A stretch of DNA of 64,000 bases. Origin: Paraclostridium tenue (GTDB lineage Bacteria > Bacillota > Clostridia > Peptostreptococcales > Peptostreptococcaceae). The DNA is taken from assembly GCF_015668515.1 (NCBI RefSeq), contig NZ_JADPFO010000001.1, forward strand, positions 561,425-625,424, read 5' to 3'. This document shows positions 35,451-44,166 of the stretch, in pieces (position 1 is the stretch's first letter; the number at the start of each line of letters is the position of its first letter). Under the pieces are notes generated by a model, which worked only from the letters and a program-made list of their open reading frames with translations, did not search any database and was not told the origin of the DNA. Both the position numbers and the translations under genes were made by a program.

Positions 35451-36227
35451 TTGATTAAATTGTTTAATTATATTAAGTTTGCTATTTTCCAATTTATTGG
35501 GTTTATATTATCATTATTTAAGTTAAATAAGTTTTTAAAATCTCCTGATAAATATACAATGGAAAATAAATTTAGCTTTTTAAAAAATCAAGCTAAAAAT
35601 TCTTTAAAACTAGTAAATATTAATGTTAATATACTTGGCAAGGATAAAATACCTAAAGAACCGGTGTTATTTGTTGTTAATCATTCTAGTATGTTAGATA
35701 GCTATATATTAATTTCTAGTGTTGATAGACCTATTGGATGTATAATAGCCGATGAACCAATTTGGAAAAAGATGCCTATAGTTAATAAATGGGCTTCTGT
35801 AATAAAATGTATATATATTAATAGGCATAATAATAGAGAGGCTTTAAATAGCATTTTAGAAGCTTCTAATAATATTATAAATGGTCACAGTATGGCTGTA
35901 TTTCCAGAGGGAGATTTAACATGGATAAAAGATTCAAAATCTTTGGTTTCTGAGTTTAAAAGTGGAGCCTTAAAGATTGCATATAAGGCAAAATGTCCTA
36001 TAGTTCCATTAGTTATAAAAAATTCTAGAGAAACTTATAGCGGATATGAACCTATAGGCAAAATTAAATCTATAAATGTTGAAATAGAATTTTTAGAACC
36101 TGTATATCTACATATAAATAATCCTAAAATGAAAACTATGGATTTAGCAAAATTAATAAGAGAAGATATGATAAATACTATTTTAGAATTTGATAATAAA
36201 TATAATAAAAGTGCTACATCAATATAG
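35451..36227 (+). CDS. Lysophospholipid acyltransferase family protein
   Basis: 258 residues from the TTG at 35451, 4-5 bases behind AAGGGAAG; an in-frame GTG at 35439 lacks a site. N-terminal hydrophobic helix (residues ~5-25), then the acyltransferase motifs NHSSMLDS (HX4D), IKCIYINRHNNREA and FPEGDLTW. It is related to PlsC but longer and with FPEGD instead of FPEGT, so it may be a paralogue with different substrate choice. Membrane-bound lipid synthesis is likely. Monocistronic. Confidence 0.82.
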   Translation: MIKLFNYIKFAIFQFIGFILSLFKLNKFLKSPDKYTMENKFSFLKNQAKNSLKLVNINVNILGKDKIPKEPVLFVVNHSSMLDSYILISSVDRPIGCIIADEPIWKKMPIVNKWASVIKCIYINRHNNREALNSILEASNNIINGHSMAVFPEGDLTWIKDSKSLVSEFKSGALKIAYKAKCPIVPLVIKNSRETYSGYEPIGKIKSINVEIEFLEPVYLHINNPKMKTMDLAKLIREDMINTILEFDNKYNKSATSI

Positions 36228-36244
36228 ATGTAACACTTTTTATA
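36207..36244. terminator. Terminator between the acyltransferase and MOSC genes
   Basis: AAAAGTG...CACTTTT hairpin overlapping the acyltransferase stop, with T run; it can serve both convergent genes. Confidence 0.8.
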
Positions 36245-36245
36245 T

Positions 36246-36677
36246 TTATAATACTTTTATTTCATCATTAGGGTATATTATACCTTCTTTTATAACTTTT
36301 ACAAATATGCCTTCTCTTGGCATAACACAATCTCCAGTTTTTTTCTTTATCTCACAACCACCATGACATTTTTTGCCTATTTGTGTAACTTCAACTTCAC
36401 ATTCCCCAATTTGAAGTCTCTGTCCTACTGGCAATTTATAAACATCTATGCCTTCTGTTGTTATATTTTCCGCAAAATCTCCAAATTTTAATTCATTAAA
36501 TCCTTTAGATTTCATCTTATCTATACTTTCTTTTGATAATAAGCTTATTTGTCTATGCCAATTACCAGCATGAGCATCTCCAACTATCCCATAGTCAACT
36601 TTTAACTTGGCTTCATTTATAGGTGTTTTAATTACACCTTTTCTATCGCTTATATTTATTGATACAATCTTAGCCAT
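36246..36677 (-). CDS. MOSC domain protein
   Basis: 143 residues from the ATG at 36677, which overlaps the upstream gene by 8 bp; an earlier ATG at 36695 adds little. A single MOSC domain with GIVGDAHAGNWHRQISLLS, the FAENITTEGID strand and the conserved Cys in GKKCHGGCEIKKKTGDC and VMPREGIF. MOSC proteins bind molybdenum cofactor or carry sulfur. It is the last of a four-gene operon with yqeB, xdhC and a MoaA-like gene, all for molybdenum hydroxylase maturation. Confidence 0.88.
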   Translation of the reverse strand: MAKIVSINISDRKGVIKTPINEAKLKVDYGIVGDAHAGNWHRQISLLSKESIDKMKSKGFNELKFGDFAENITTEGIDVYKLPVGQRLQIGECEVEVTQIGKKCHGGCEIKKKTGDCVMPREGIFVKVIKEGIIYPNDEIKVL

Positions 36678-37530
36678 AATATGCCCCACTTTCAATGTTA
36701 TTTTTATCTTTTGTATATATAGCTTGTCTAACTATTTCTTTAAACATAAGAGGTTTATTTATATAATTTTTTATATCAACACCAGTATTTGAATGAATAC
36801 AGGTTTTTATATATCCATTTTCATCTAATATAATCTCATTGCATCCTCTACAAATATTAAAGTCATTATGAGTATCTATGCTTATTATTCCCTTAGCATT
36901 ATTTAAACTATAATATCTATACCTTTGGTTTACATAATTCATTTCATGTAAACCTTCTATATTATTTATTATATTTTGTATATTTACATATCCTCTTTTA
37001 AAAAAGTTAATAGAGCTAGATTCTGGAATTAATTCTGTAAAGTTTACTTCTACTGGTAAGCATTTTGTTAAATAAATAAAATCTAATATTTCATCAATAT
37101 TAAAATCATTTATAAGAGTACAAATTATTTTTGTATTTAATCTTATATTTATACATTTATCTATAGTTTCTAAAACTTCATTAATATTTATTTGATGGTT
37201 TAATTTTTTGTATTTATATTGTTTTAAAGACTCTAGCCTTACAGCTATATTAGTAAGTCCATAAGATTTTAATTTACTTACTTTATCGCTAATTCCTTTT
37301 CCATCAGTTATTATACTTATATAATCTATATTGCACTCATTTTTTATATAGTAAATTAAATCATATAATTTTAATTCATCAATACTGTCATCTAAATCTA
37401 AATCAATCATATTTATACCAAGTTTAGTTACACCATCTATAATAAACTTCAAATCATTTACACTTAAAATAGAATTTTTACCTAATGATATAATAAGTTT
37501 ATTTACTTCTCTATTATACCTATCCATCAT
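36670..37530 (-). CDS. MoaA-like protein lacking the radical-SAM cysteine motif
   Basis: 286 residues with overall MoaA layout: DRYNREVNKLIISL at the N-terminus (matches MoaA D-x-x-x-R-K-x-x-Y-L-R-I-S), LKSYGLTNIAVRLESL (MoaA GLTGINVSVDSL), VEVNFTELIPESS (FIELMETG) and the C-terminal cluster CRGCNEIILDENGYIKTC. The segment that should hold CxxxCxxC is absent, and the GGEP motif is replaced by DLDLDDS. The C-terminal Fe-S cysteines remain, and the C-terminus ends YYG rather than GG. It therefore cannot do normal radical chemistry. There is no frameshift. The operon context (yqeB, xdhC, MOSC) suggests a molybdopterin-binding or cofactor-handling role; this is inferred. Confidence 0.8.
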   Translation of the reverse strand: MMDRYNREVNKLIISLGKNSILSVNDLKFIIDGVTKLGINMIDLDLDDSIDELKLYDLIYYIKNECNIDYISIITDGKGISDKVSKLKSYGLTNIAVRLESLKQYKYKKLNHQININEVLETIDKCINIRLNTKIICTLINDFNIDEILDFIYLTKCLPVEVNFTELIPESSSINFFKRGYVNIQNIINNIEGLHEMNYVNQRYRYYSLNNAKGIISIDTHNDFNICRGCNEIILDENGYIKTCIHSNTGVDIKNYINKPLMFKEIVRQAIYTKDKNNIESGAYYG

Positions 37531-37561
37531 AATTACAACACCTCTTTATAAGAAGTATATA

Positions 37562-38362
37562 TTACTTCCTATCTTTTCTATGAGAAAGTTCTCCATTGTT
37601 TTTTACTAATAATATTTCAGCCATTATGCCAAATGCTATTTCTTCTACACTACTTGAAGATATATTAAGTCCTATAGGCGCATAAACTTTATTCAATAAG
37701 TTACTAGATACTCCTTCACTAATAAGTTCATCTTTTAAAGACTTCCATTTTTTTCGACTACCTATCATTCCTATATAGGCTACATCAGAATTTATTATTT
37801 CTCTTAAAGCTTCTATATCTTTTTCATATCCTCTAGTAGCTATAACTACATATGTATTATCACTTAAATTAATTTCATTTAATATTTCTTTTATGCTTCC
37901 TGAATAAACTTCATCTACACCTTTAAATCTTTCTTTATTAGCAAATTCACTTCTATCATCTACTACTATAGAATAAAAATCTAAACTATTAGAAATTTTA
38001 TATACAGCATGACCTATATGCCCGCCTCCAATAATTAAAAGTTTAGGCTTTGGCTTAAATACTTTTATATATCCTTTAATATAGCCACCACACTTCATAG
38101 TAGCTTCTAAAGATTCTTCATTTAAAGAATATTCAAAGTTAAAATCTTCTCCACTTTTTATACAGTCTCTACATTTATTTATAACAGAATGTTCTACAAG
38201 TCCACCACCAATAGTTCCCTTTATTGTTCCATCTTTGAAAAACGCCATAATAGCACCTTGTTTTCCTGGACTAGATCCTTTGACTTCTGTAAGTGTAACA
38301 AAACAAACACGGTTTCCTTTTTCTAGCTCTTCATATACTTGCTTTAATATACCTTCATACAT
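37562..38362 (-). CDS. XdhC/CoxI family protein
   Basis: 266 residues. N-terminal XdhC_CoxI domain (residues ~1-70, VTLTEVKGSSPGKQGAIMAFF, GTIGGGLVEH) and C-terminal Rossmann XdhC_C domain (~105-245) with LLIIGGGHIGHAV and VIATRGYEKD. XdhC proteins bind and deliver molybdenum cofactor to xanthine-dehydrogenase-type enzymes. The ATG is directly adjacent to the yqeB stop. Part of the selenium-molybdenum accessory operon. Confidence 0.9.
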   Translation of the reverse strand: MYEGILKQVYEELEKGNRVCFVTLTEVKGSSPGKQGAIMAFFKDGTIKGTIGGGLVEHSVINKCRDCIKSGEDFNFEYSLNEESLEATMKCGGYIKGYIKVFKPKPKLLIIGGGHIGHAVYKISNSLDFYSIVVDDRSEFANKERFKGVDEVYSGSIKEILNEINLSDNTYVVIATRGYEKDIEALREIINSDVAYIGMIGSRKKWKSLKDELISEGVSSNLLNKVYAPIGLNISSSSVEEIAFGIMAEILLVKNNGELSHRKDRK

Positions 38363-39175
38363 TTATATGTCACTCCAATTCATTAAAATAGCCTCTAATA
38401 CTCCGCCAGCTACACACCTTGCTTTATCTGATATAGTATCACAATTTTTAATTTCATCAACCCTAGGATCTATATCAGCGATTTTCAAGTTTTTACTTAC
38501 ATTACTTCCATCCCTTATCATACCTCTTAAAAGTCCATCCATAGTAGCTAATACTTCTACATATTTATTACCCGTATTTATAGTTGCTATAACTTGATTT
38601 TTCTTTACTATATCACCTATATCACAAATGTTTTTTATAATTCCCGATTCTTTTGAGTACACTACTCTTTCTTTACTAAATCCATTTATATTACCAGGTA
38701 TTCCTGTATTTTTAATTGCAAAACCGTTGTCTATTATCTTACCTAAATTATGACCTCTCATAGTTTCTATAACAAAATCAACATCTTTTCCTGCAAAGAA
38801 GCCAGGTCCTAATCCAATAGTAATAGGTGCCATATTAATATTAGTTCCTATATTTTTTTTAGCTATTATTGCATCTACTACAACTTTAGGCTTTAGCTTA
38901 TAAATTAAATCTCCCTTTGGATCAATGGCCACACAAGCCTTTCTTAAATTAAAAGCATCTTTTAATTCTTGTTCATTTTTTACAAATTTACATGTAACAT
39001 TATCTATGCATACTTCACCATCATAAATAGCTTCACTAAAGCATACTTTTCGTCTTATAGACAAGGGGTTTTTAACTTCTAATGCTAATACATTAAAACC
39101 ACATCTATGAAGTTTATGAATAACACCAGTTGCTATATCTCCAGCACCTCTAACTATAATAAGATTATCAATCAT
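38363..39175 (-). CDS. yqeB: YqeB-type selenium-dependent molybdenum hydroxylase accessory protein
   Basis: 270 residues from the ATG at 39175, behind AAGGGGG; the longer frame to 39253 has no site. Motifs LIIVRGAGDIATGVIHKLHRCGFNV, CVAIDPKGDLIYKLKPKVVVDAIIAKKN and FAGKDVDFVIETMRGHNLG are those of the EF2563/YqeB family, found in organisms that make selenium-dependent molybdenum hydroxylases. Its biochemical step is unproven. First gene of the operon with xdhC, the MoaA-like gene and MOSC. The hydroxylase itself is not in the window. Confidence 0.88.
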   Translation of the reverse strand: MIDNLIIVRGAGDIATGVIHKLHRCGFNVLALEVKNPLSIRRKVCFSEAIYDGEVCIDNVTCKFVKNEQELKDAFNLRKACVAIDPKGDLIYKLKPKVVVDAIIAKKNIGTNINMAPITIGLGPGFFAGKDVDFVIETMRGHNLGKIIDNGFAIKNTGIPGNINGFSKERVVYSKESGIIKNICDIGDIVKKNQVIATINTGNKYVEVLATMDGLLRGMIRDGSNVSKNLKIADIDPRVDEIKNCDTISDKARCVAGGVLEAILMNWSDI

Positions 39176-39263
39176 TTTGTCCCCCTTAGTAACTTTTAAA
39201 ATATTAATACCATTATACAATATATATACATATTTTTTAAAAAAATTTTGCATAATTCTGCAA

Positions 39264-39300
39264 ATAAAAAAATGAATATCTAAAATTTTAGATATTCATT
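39264..39300 (-). terminator. nhaA terminator
   Basis: A perfect 30-base palindrome (39271-39300) followed by a T run on the minus strand. Confidence 0.88.
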
Positions 39301-39307
39301 GATATAA

Positions 39308-40541
39308 TTACTTATTTAATGCTAATTTCTTAGATTTTTTACAGTATATCTTTACTATCTTAGGCATAGTTTCTATACCAATATAGGCTAGAGTACAAGA
39401 TAAAAGTGATGCTATCAAAATTGAAAATTTAGCTAAATTTATAGCTTGTAAATTTCCTTCAAATGCAATTTCTGTTACAAATATAGACATTGTAAATCCT
39501 ATACCAGCAATTAAAGAAACTAAGAATATTGATGACCATCTAGCATCTTTTGGCTTTTCAGCTATGTGAAACTTAGTTGATAAATATGTAAATAACATAA
39601 TTCCAAGTGGTTTCCCTATAACAAGTCCTAATATTACACCACTCATTAAATTCTCAGCACTTGCCATATTAAAACTTATATCTAAACTTATGCCTGTATT
39701 TGAAAAAGCAAATATAGGAAGTATTATAAGGTTACATAAAGGCGTAAAAAATCTTTCTACTTTTTTAGTTACATCAACCTTGCTATTTTTATTTTTTCTC
39801 TTAGTAGGAAACATCATAGCTAATATAACTCCAGCTATAGTTGCATGTATACCACTTATATAAAGCGAAACCCAAAGAATTAATCCTAGAATCAAATAAG
39901 GTGTTAAAAAATCTTTTTTACCTAGCTTATTTAATAACACTATAAAACCTACAATTATAAGTGCAAATCCTAAAGCATAATAGTTAAAATCTGATGAATA
40001 TAAAAGTGCTATCATGAGTATTGATAATAAATCATCTACAACTGCCAATGATAATAAAAATATTTTTAGTGAAGAACTTAATTTATTTTTAAATATCATA
40101 AAAACTCCAATAGCAAAAGCTATATCTGTAGATATAGGTATACCAATTCCTAAAGAATAAGGAGTTTTTGAGTTGAATAAGAAAAAAATTATAGCAGGAA
40201 AAATAACACCTCCACAAGCGGCAATTATAGGAAATGCAGCTTTTTTTATATTTGAAAGATTTCCATACAATATTTCTTTTTTTATCTCGCATCCAACAAC
40301 TAAGAAAAATATAGCCATGAAAAAATCATTAACAATCATATGTAAATTAAAATGATTAAATATAATTATTCCTTCAAATAAGTAATTATAAAAACTAACC
40401 AAAGGGCTATTGGCAATTATTAATGCAGCTACAGTAGCTATAAATAATAATACTCCTGGTAAAAGCCTCAGATTCTGTTAGCCTTATCTTTTTTTTGTTA
40501 AATGATTTTAAAGTTTTAGTATTTTGATAATTTAAATTCAT
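39308..40541 (-). pseudogene. nhaA: Na+/H+ antiporter NhaA, interrupted by a frameshift
   Basis: The ATG at 40541 follows GGGAGGG and encodes MNLNYQNTKTLKSFNKKK, a typical charged NhaA N-terminus. After ESEA the frame is lost at the run of four A/T bases 40461-40464; skipping one base restores PGVLLFIATVAALIIANSP and the rest of NhaA. The corrected length (1234 nt, 3n+1) gives about 410 residues, normal for the family. The catalytic Asp pair in SLAVVDDLLSI and the GISTDIAFA-type discontinuous helix are intact. The downstream frame alone would begin at TTG 40402 and lack helix 1. Either a mutated gene, a sequencing error, or (less likely) programmed +1 frameshifting. Confidence 0.8.
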
Positions 40542-40861
40542 TTCTATTCCCTCCCTAAGTACTGTTAAATATCAAAACTAACATTAATTCTAGTACAATA
40601 TAGTTCGTATTTCTAGTAATTTAGTACTATATATATTGATTTTCGTTTTACCTTTTTCGATATTTTAGTACAAAATCATTTTTAAATCATATATTATTCG
40701 TGTTTTTAAAATTATATTAATATTAAAGGAATAAATTTATTTTAAATTCATTTCAAAGTTAATTTATTTGATGTATTTTGTCATAAGGCTTAGGAAGTTA
40801 AACAAATCACTAATATTTAATAAAACTCATATTATATTTAATAAAACTAAGGAGGTTTTTT
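40542..40861. other. 320-bp divergent intergenic region
   Basis: Contains the nhaA binding site and promoter (leftward) and the permease promoter (rightward). TTTAGTAC-like repeats occur at about 40605, 40620 and 40672, and ATATTTAATAAAACT appears twice (about 40816 and 40836) just before the permease. No ORF or riboswitch recognised. Confidence 0.5.
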
Positions 40862-41341
40862 ATGACATCTTTTATTCTTTATGGCATTTGTATAATTCTT
40901 TGTATTATTTCTTTTATAAAAGATAAAGAAAAAACTAAACAAGCTTTTATAAATGGACTTAAATCCCTGGAGAATATAATGCCGCAATTTCTTTTTATAG
41001 CTATACTAGTGGGAGTAATTTTATCTATTTTAGACCCAGCTTCTATATCAAATCTCATAGGTAAAGATTCTGGTCTATTTGGAATAACCATTTCTTCTGC
41101 CATAGGGTCTATTACTACAATACCTACATTTGTGGCATTTTCTACTGGAGATTCATTACTAAAAAGTGGTGCTGGATATGCTCAAGTTGCAGCTTTTATT
41201 TCAACTTCTACAATGGTTGGAATATTGACTTTATCTTTAGAAGCTAAATATATAGGTAAAAAAGCAGCTTTTTATAGAAACTGTCTTGCGTTTATATTTT
41301 CATTTGTAGTTGCAATAATGATAGGAGGTATTTTAGGATAA
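40862..41341 (+). CDS. Permease, N-terminal half (split DUF318-like)
   Basis: 159 residues with four to five hydrophobic helices. The AILVGVILSILDPASISNLIGKDSG stretch and the following IGSITTIPTFVAF match the first half of the DUF318/ArsP-type permease family, usually one protein of ~330 residues. Here the second half is a separate gene overlapping by one base (TAATG), so the two would assemble. The transported ion is unknown. AAGGAGG precedes the ATG. Confidence 0.78.
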   Translation: MTSFILYGICIILCIISFIKDKEKTKQAFINGLKSLENIMPQFLFIAILVGVILSILDPASISNLIGKDSGLFGITISSAIGSITTIPTFVAFSTGDSLLKSGAGYAQVAAFISTSTMVGILTLSLEAKYIGKKAAFYRNCLAFIFSFVVAIMIGGILG

Positions 41342-41856
41342 TGAATGCACAATTTTTAATTAATAGATATAAGTACTTCTTAATAAGTTTTTTGATATGT
41401 ATAATAATATACTTTGTAGATAGTAACTTGGGAATCAATATTTTTATTAGTACTAAATCTAGTATAGACCAAATGTTATCTGTATTACCAGCTATAATGA
41501 TACTTTTAGGCCTTTTAGATGTATGGGTTCCTAAAGAGTATTTTATAAAATATATGGGATCAAACTCTGGAGTTATAGGAATTACCTTGACATTTTTAAT
41601 TGCATTTTTTTCTGCTGGACCTATGTATGCAGCATTTCCATTTACTGCTGTATTGATAAAAAAAGGAGTTAAATTTTCTAATATGATAATCTTTTTAAAT
41701 GCCTGGTGTGTTACTAAATTTTCTACTTTATTATTTGAAGTTAGTGCGCTAGGCTCTGATTTTACTTTAATAAGACTTATTATTGATATTCCAGGGGCTA
41801 TAATTATGGGATATGTAGTCGATTATATTGTAAATAGAAAAAGGACTATAGGTTAA
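41341..41856 (+). CDS. Permease, C-terminal half (split DUF318-like)
   Basis: 171 residues with four to five helices. The VLPAIMILLGLLDVWVPKEYFIKYMG and FLIAFFSAGPMYAAFPFTAVLIKKG stretches mirror the first half's repeat, as in the internally duplicated DUF318/ArsP permeases. Start codon overlaps the partner's stop by one base, so translation is coupled. Followed by a terminator. Confidence 0.78.
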   Translation: MNAQFLINRYKYFLISFLICIIIYFVDSNLGINIFISTKSSIDQMLSVLPAIMILLGLLDVWVPKEYFIKYMGSNSGVIGITLTFLIAFFSAGPMYAAFPFTAVLIKKGVKFSNMIIFLNAWCVTKFSTLLFEVSALGSDFTLIRLIIDIPGAIIMGYVVDYIVNRKRTIG

Positions 41857-41876
41857 GCCTATAGTCCTTTAATTTT
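41840..41876. terminator. Terminator after the split permease
   Basis: AAAGGACTATAGG/CCTATAGTCCTTT hairpin overlapping the stop, then T-rich; it can also serve the convergent peptidase gene. Confidence 0.88.
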
Positions 41877-41887
41877 ATCATTTAAAA

Positions 41888-42952
41888 TTAAAATTCTAGT
41901 ATCTTTTTGTACTCATCATTATTTAATCTTTTTATAAACTCACTCATAAGTTTTACTGTGTTATCATAGTCATCTTTGTGTATTATACTAGCATGAGAAT
42001 GTATATATCTAGTAGGAATTCCTATACTAATACATGGAGCTCCATCATGTGCTAAGTGCATTTGACTTGCATCTGTTCCACCAAATGGAAGAGCATTTAT
42101 TTGATATGGTATTTCAAGCTCTTCAGCCAAATTGACTAAGTAATTTTTAAGACCTATATGACCTACAGTTCCTCCATCAAATATATGTATTTGAGGGCCA
42201 TTACCAAGTTTACCATCACCTAATCTAGTGTCATTTCCAGGAGTATCATTAGCTATACTTACATCTAGTGAAAAACCTACATCTGGGTTTATTACTTGAG
42301 AAGCTGTTTTTGCACCTCTGCATCCAACTTCTTCTTGTACTGTTCCTACAGCATATACTATATTTTCATGTTTTTGATTTTTAATTTCTTTCAATATATC
42401 TATGCATAATGCGCATCCAACTCTATCATCCCAAGCTTTAGCTAATAAGTATTTAGTATTTGCCATTTTAGAAAATTCAAAGTATGGAGTAATCATATCT
42501 CCTTGCCTTATACCTAATTTTTCAACTTCTTCCTTTGAGTCAACTCCTATATCTATAAACATAGTATCTTTATCTATAGAGGCTTTAGCATCTTTACTTG
42601 GCTTTGAATTTATTATACCTATGTATTCATCACCTTTAGAAGTCGTTATTATAACCTTTTGACTCCCCATAACTTTACCATTCCATCCACCTAGTGTTTG
42701 AAAAGTTATAAAACCTTTATCATCTATATTTGCAACTAAAAAACCAATTTCATCCATATGCCCTGCCAACATAATTTTAGGGCCATCTTCATTTCCTATT
42801 TTTTTGCATATAAGACTTCCTAGTTTATCTGTTGAGATTTCATCTACATACTGATTTATATAATCTTTCATTAAATTTCTTATATCTTTTTCATTTCCTG
42901 GTATCCCCTTAGCTTCTGTTAACTTTTTAAACATTTCTAACTGGTTATTCAT
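41888..42952 (-). CDS. M42 family aminopeptidase
   Basis: 354 residues with all two-metal M42 residues visible: His and Asp in LAGHMDEIGF, Asp in AWDDRVGCAL, the catalytic Glu pair in QEEVGCRGA, Asp in SLDVSIAND and His in RYIHSHASI. M42 (FrvX/DAP-like) enzymes form large tetrahedral particles that trim peptides. GGGGG precedes the ATG. Monocistronic and convergent with the split permease. Confidence 0.92.
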   Translation of the reverse strand: MNNQLEMFKKLTEAKGIPGNEKDIRNLMKDYINQYVDEISTDKLGSLICKKIGNEDGPKIMLAGHMDEIGFLVANIDDKGFITFQTLGGWNGKVMGSQKVIITTSKGDEYIGIINSKPSKDAKASIDKDTMFIDIGVDSKEEVEKLGIRQGDMITPYFEFSKMANTKYLLAKAWDDRVGCALCIDILKEIKNQKHENIVYAVGTVQEEVGCRGAKTASQVINPDVGFSLDVSIANDTPGNDTRLGDGKLGNGPQIHIFDGGTVGHIGLKNYLVNLAEELEIPYQINALPFGGTDASQMHLAHDGAPCISIGIPTRYIHSHASIIHKDDYDNTVKLMSEFIKRLNNDEYKKILEF

Positions 42953-43077
42953 ATTTTATCCCCCTTAATGTATAATCTCTATAAGTATATCTATGTTTTA
43001 ATAGTATTTTAATTATTTTCTGAATTTTCTAATAAATTATCCTTTAAAGATATAAAAAATACAGTATATGCCTTATT

Positions 43078-44013
43078 TTATCCTTGTATATATATATCTA
43101 TAGTTCTTCTTCCCCAATCATAGGCTTTACCCTCACTATTCATAAAGATATCTATCTTATTACCTTTTATAGCTCCACCACAATCTTCAGCTATAAAAGT
43201 TTGGCCAAACTGAGGTATATAAACTCTAGTTCCATAAGGTATAATTCTAGGATCAACTGCTATAGTTCCCCATTTAGGAACTGTTCCTGTAGCAGTTATA
43301 GTATCTCCTGCGTAAGCTGTTGCTACTACACTCATATGGTTTCCAGAAGATGAGTTGCTTGAAGCTACTACAGTGTTTGAAGAATCGCTTGAATTTTTAT
43401 CTGAATTGTTATTTGTTGATGTGTTTAAAGATGTTTTAGACTCTCTTTTCATATTTTCGCCTCTAGCTGTAGCTACTACAACTTCTTCAACTACCTTAGT
43501 TCCTTTTTTAATTATCTTATCTTGAGGTTTTTTAGATACTAGCTCTTTTGAAAAATTCTTTTCTACTAGCTTTCCATTGTGATATACAACATCGTATACT
43601 AAACTATTTTTCCCTTTTTCTCCTTCTTGAGATACTACTGATTTACCTTTTAATAAGTTTTTGTCTGACACAACCTTGGTTTCAAAATCTATTTCTTTAT
43701 ATTCAGATATAGTTCCTTTAGATACATTTACAAGTTCTATAACCATATTGTCCTCTAATTTAGTATCTAATTTAGCATTTTCTTTTTTATTTTCATTTAA
43801 AGTCAAATTTATTATATCATTTTTATCAAATTTTAAATTGTGCTCTTTTATAACTTCATCTATAGTATATTTAAAAGTAGAGATTTCTTTTGCTTCTTTA
43901 TTAGAGATTATTTTTATTTCTTTCTTTGCTGTTTCATAACCGTAAAATAATCCTCCAACTATAGCTAATACACTACATAATCCTATTAAAATTTTCTTAT
44001 TTTTTAGCTCCAT
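43078..44013 (-). CDS. DUF348/G5/3D-domain cell-wall protein (YabE/Sps-like)
   Basis: 311 residues. Signal anchor (residues ~7-27), a DUF348-like domain (~40-95), a G5-like domain (~125-185), a Ser/Asn-rich linker (~195-225) and a C-terminal 3D domain (~228-311) with the three conserved Asp: SVVATAYAGDTITATG, IAVDPRIIPYGTRVYIP, FIAEDCGGAIKGNKIDIFM. 3D domains are lytic-transglycosylase-like folds; proteins of this plan (YabE, YocH) remodel peptidoglycan. Exported and probably membrane-tethered. AGGAG precedes the ATG. Confidence 0.88.
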   Translation of the reverse strand: MELKNKKILIGLCSVLAIVGGLFYGYETAKKEIKIISNKEAKEISTFKYTIDEVIKEHNLKFDKNDIINLTLNENKKENAKLDTKLEDNMVIELVNVSKGTISEYKEIDFETKVVSDKNLLKGKSVVSQEGEKGKNSLVYDVVYHNGKLVEKNFSKELVSKKPQDKIIKKGTKVVEEVVVATARGENMKRESKTSLNTSTNNNSDKNSSDSSNTVVASSNSSSGNHMSVVATAYAGDTITATGTVPKWGTIAVDPRIIPYGTRVYIPQFGQTFIAEDCGGAIKGNKIDIFMNSEGKAYDWGRRTIDIYIQG

Positions 44014-44120
44014 ATAAAATCTCCTTTCTTATTTTTATTAATCTTGTATAGTAATGTATATTAAAGGGATTTTCAAAATATGTAACCTTTTTGTAACTTT
44101 TATATTCCGTTTAAATATAA

Positions 44121-44160
44121 AAAATGGTGTAACCTAGTTAATAACTAAGTTACACCATTT
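44121..44160 (-). terminator. sfsA terminator
   Basis: AAATGGTGTAAC/GTTACACCATTT hairpin with T run on the minus strand. Confidence 0.88.
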
Positions 44161-44166
44161 AAAACT

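Noticed and set aside
40620-40690. FapR-like TTTAGTAC repeats before nhaA
   Set aside because: Only the half-site TTAGTAC is present, without the second half or a fitting target gene.
43084-43353. Rightward ORF of 89 codons within the 3D-domain gene
   Set aside because: Low-complexity antisense shadow of a well-supported gene, without a ribosome binding site.
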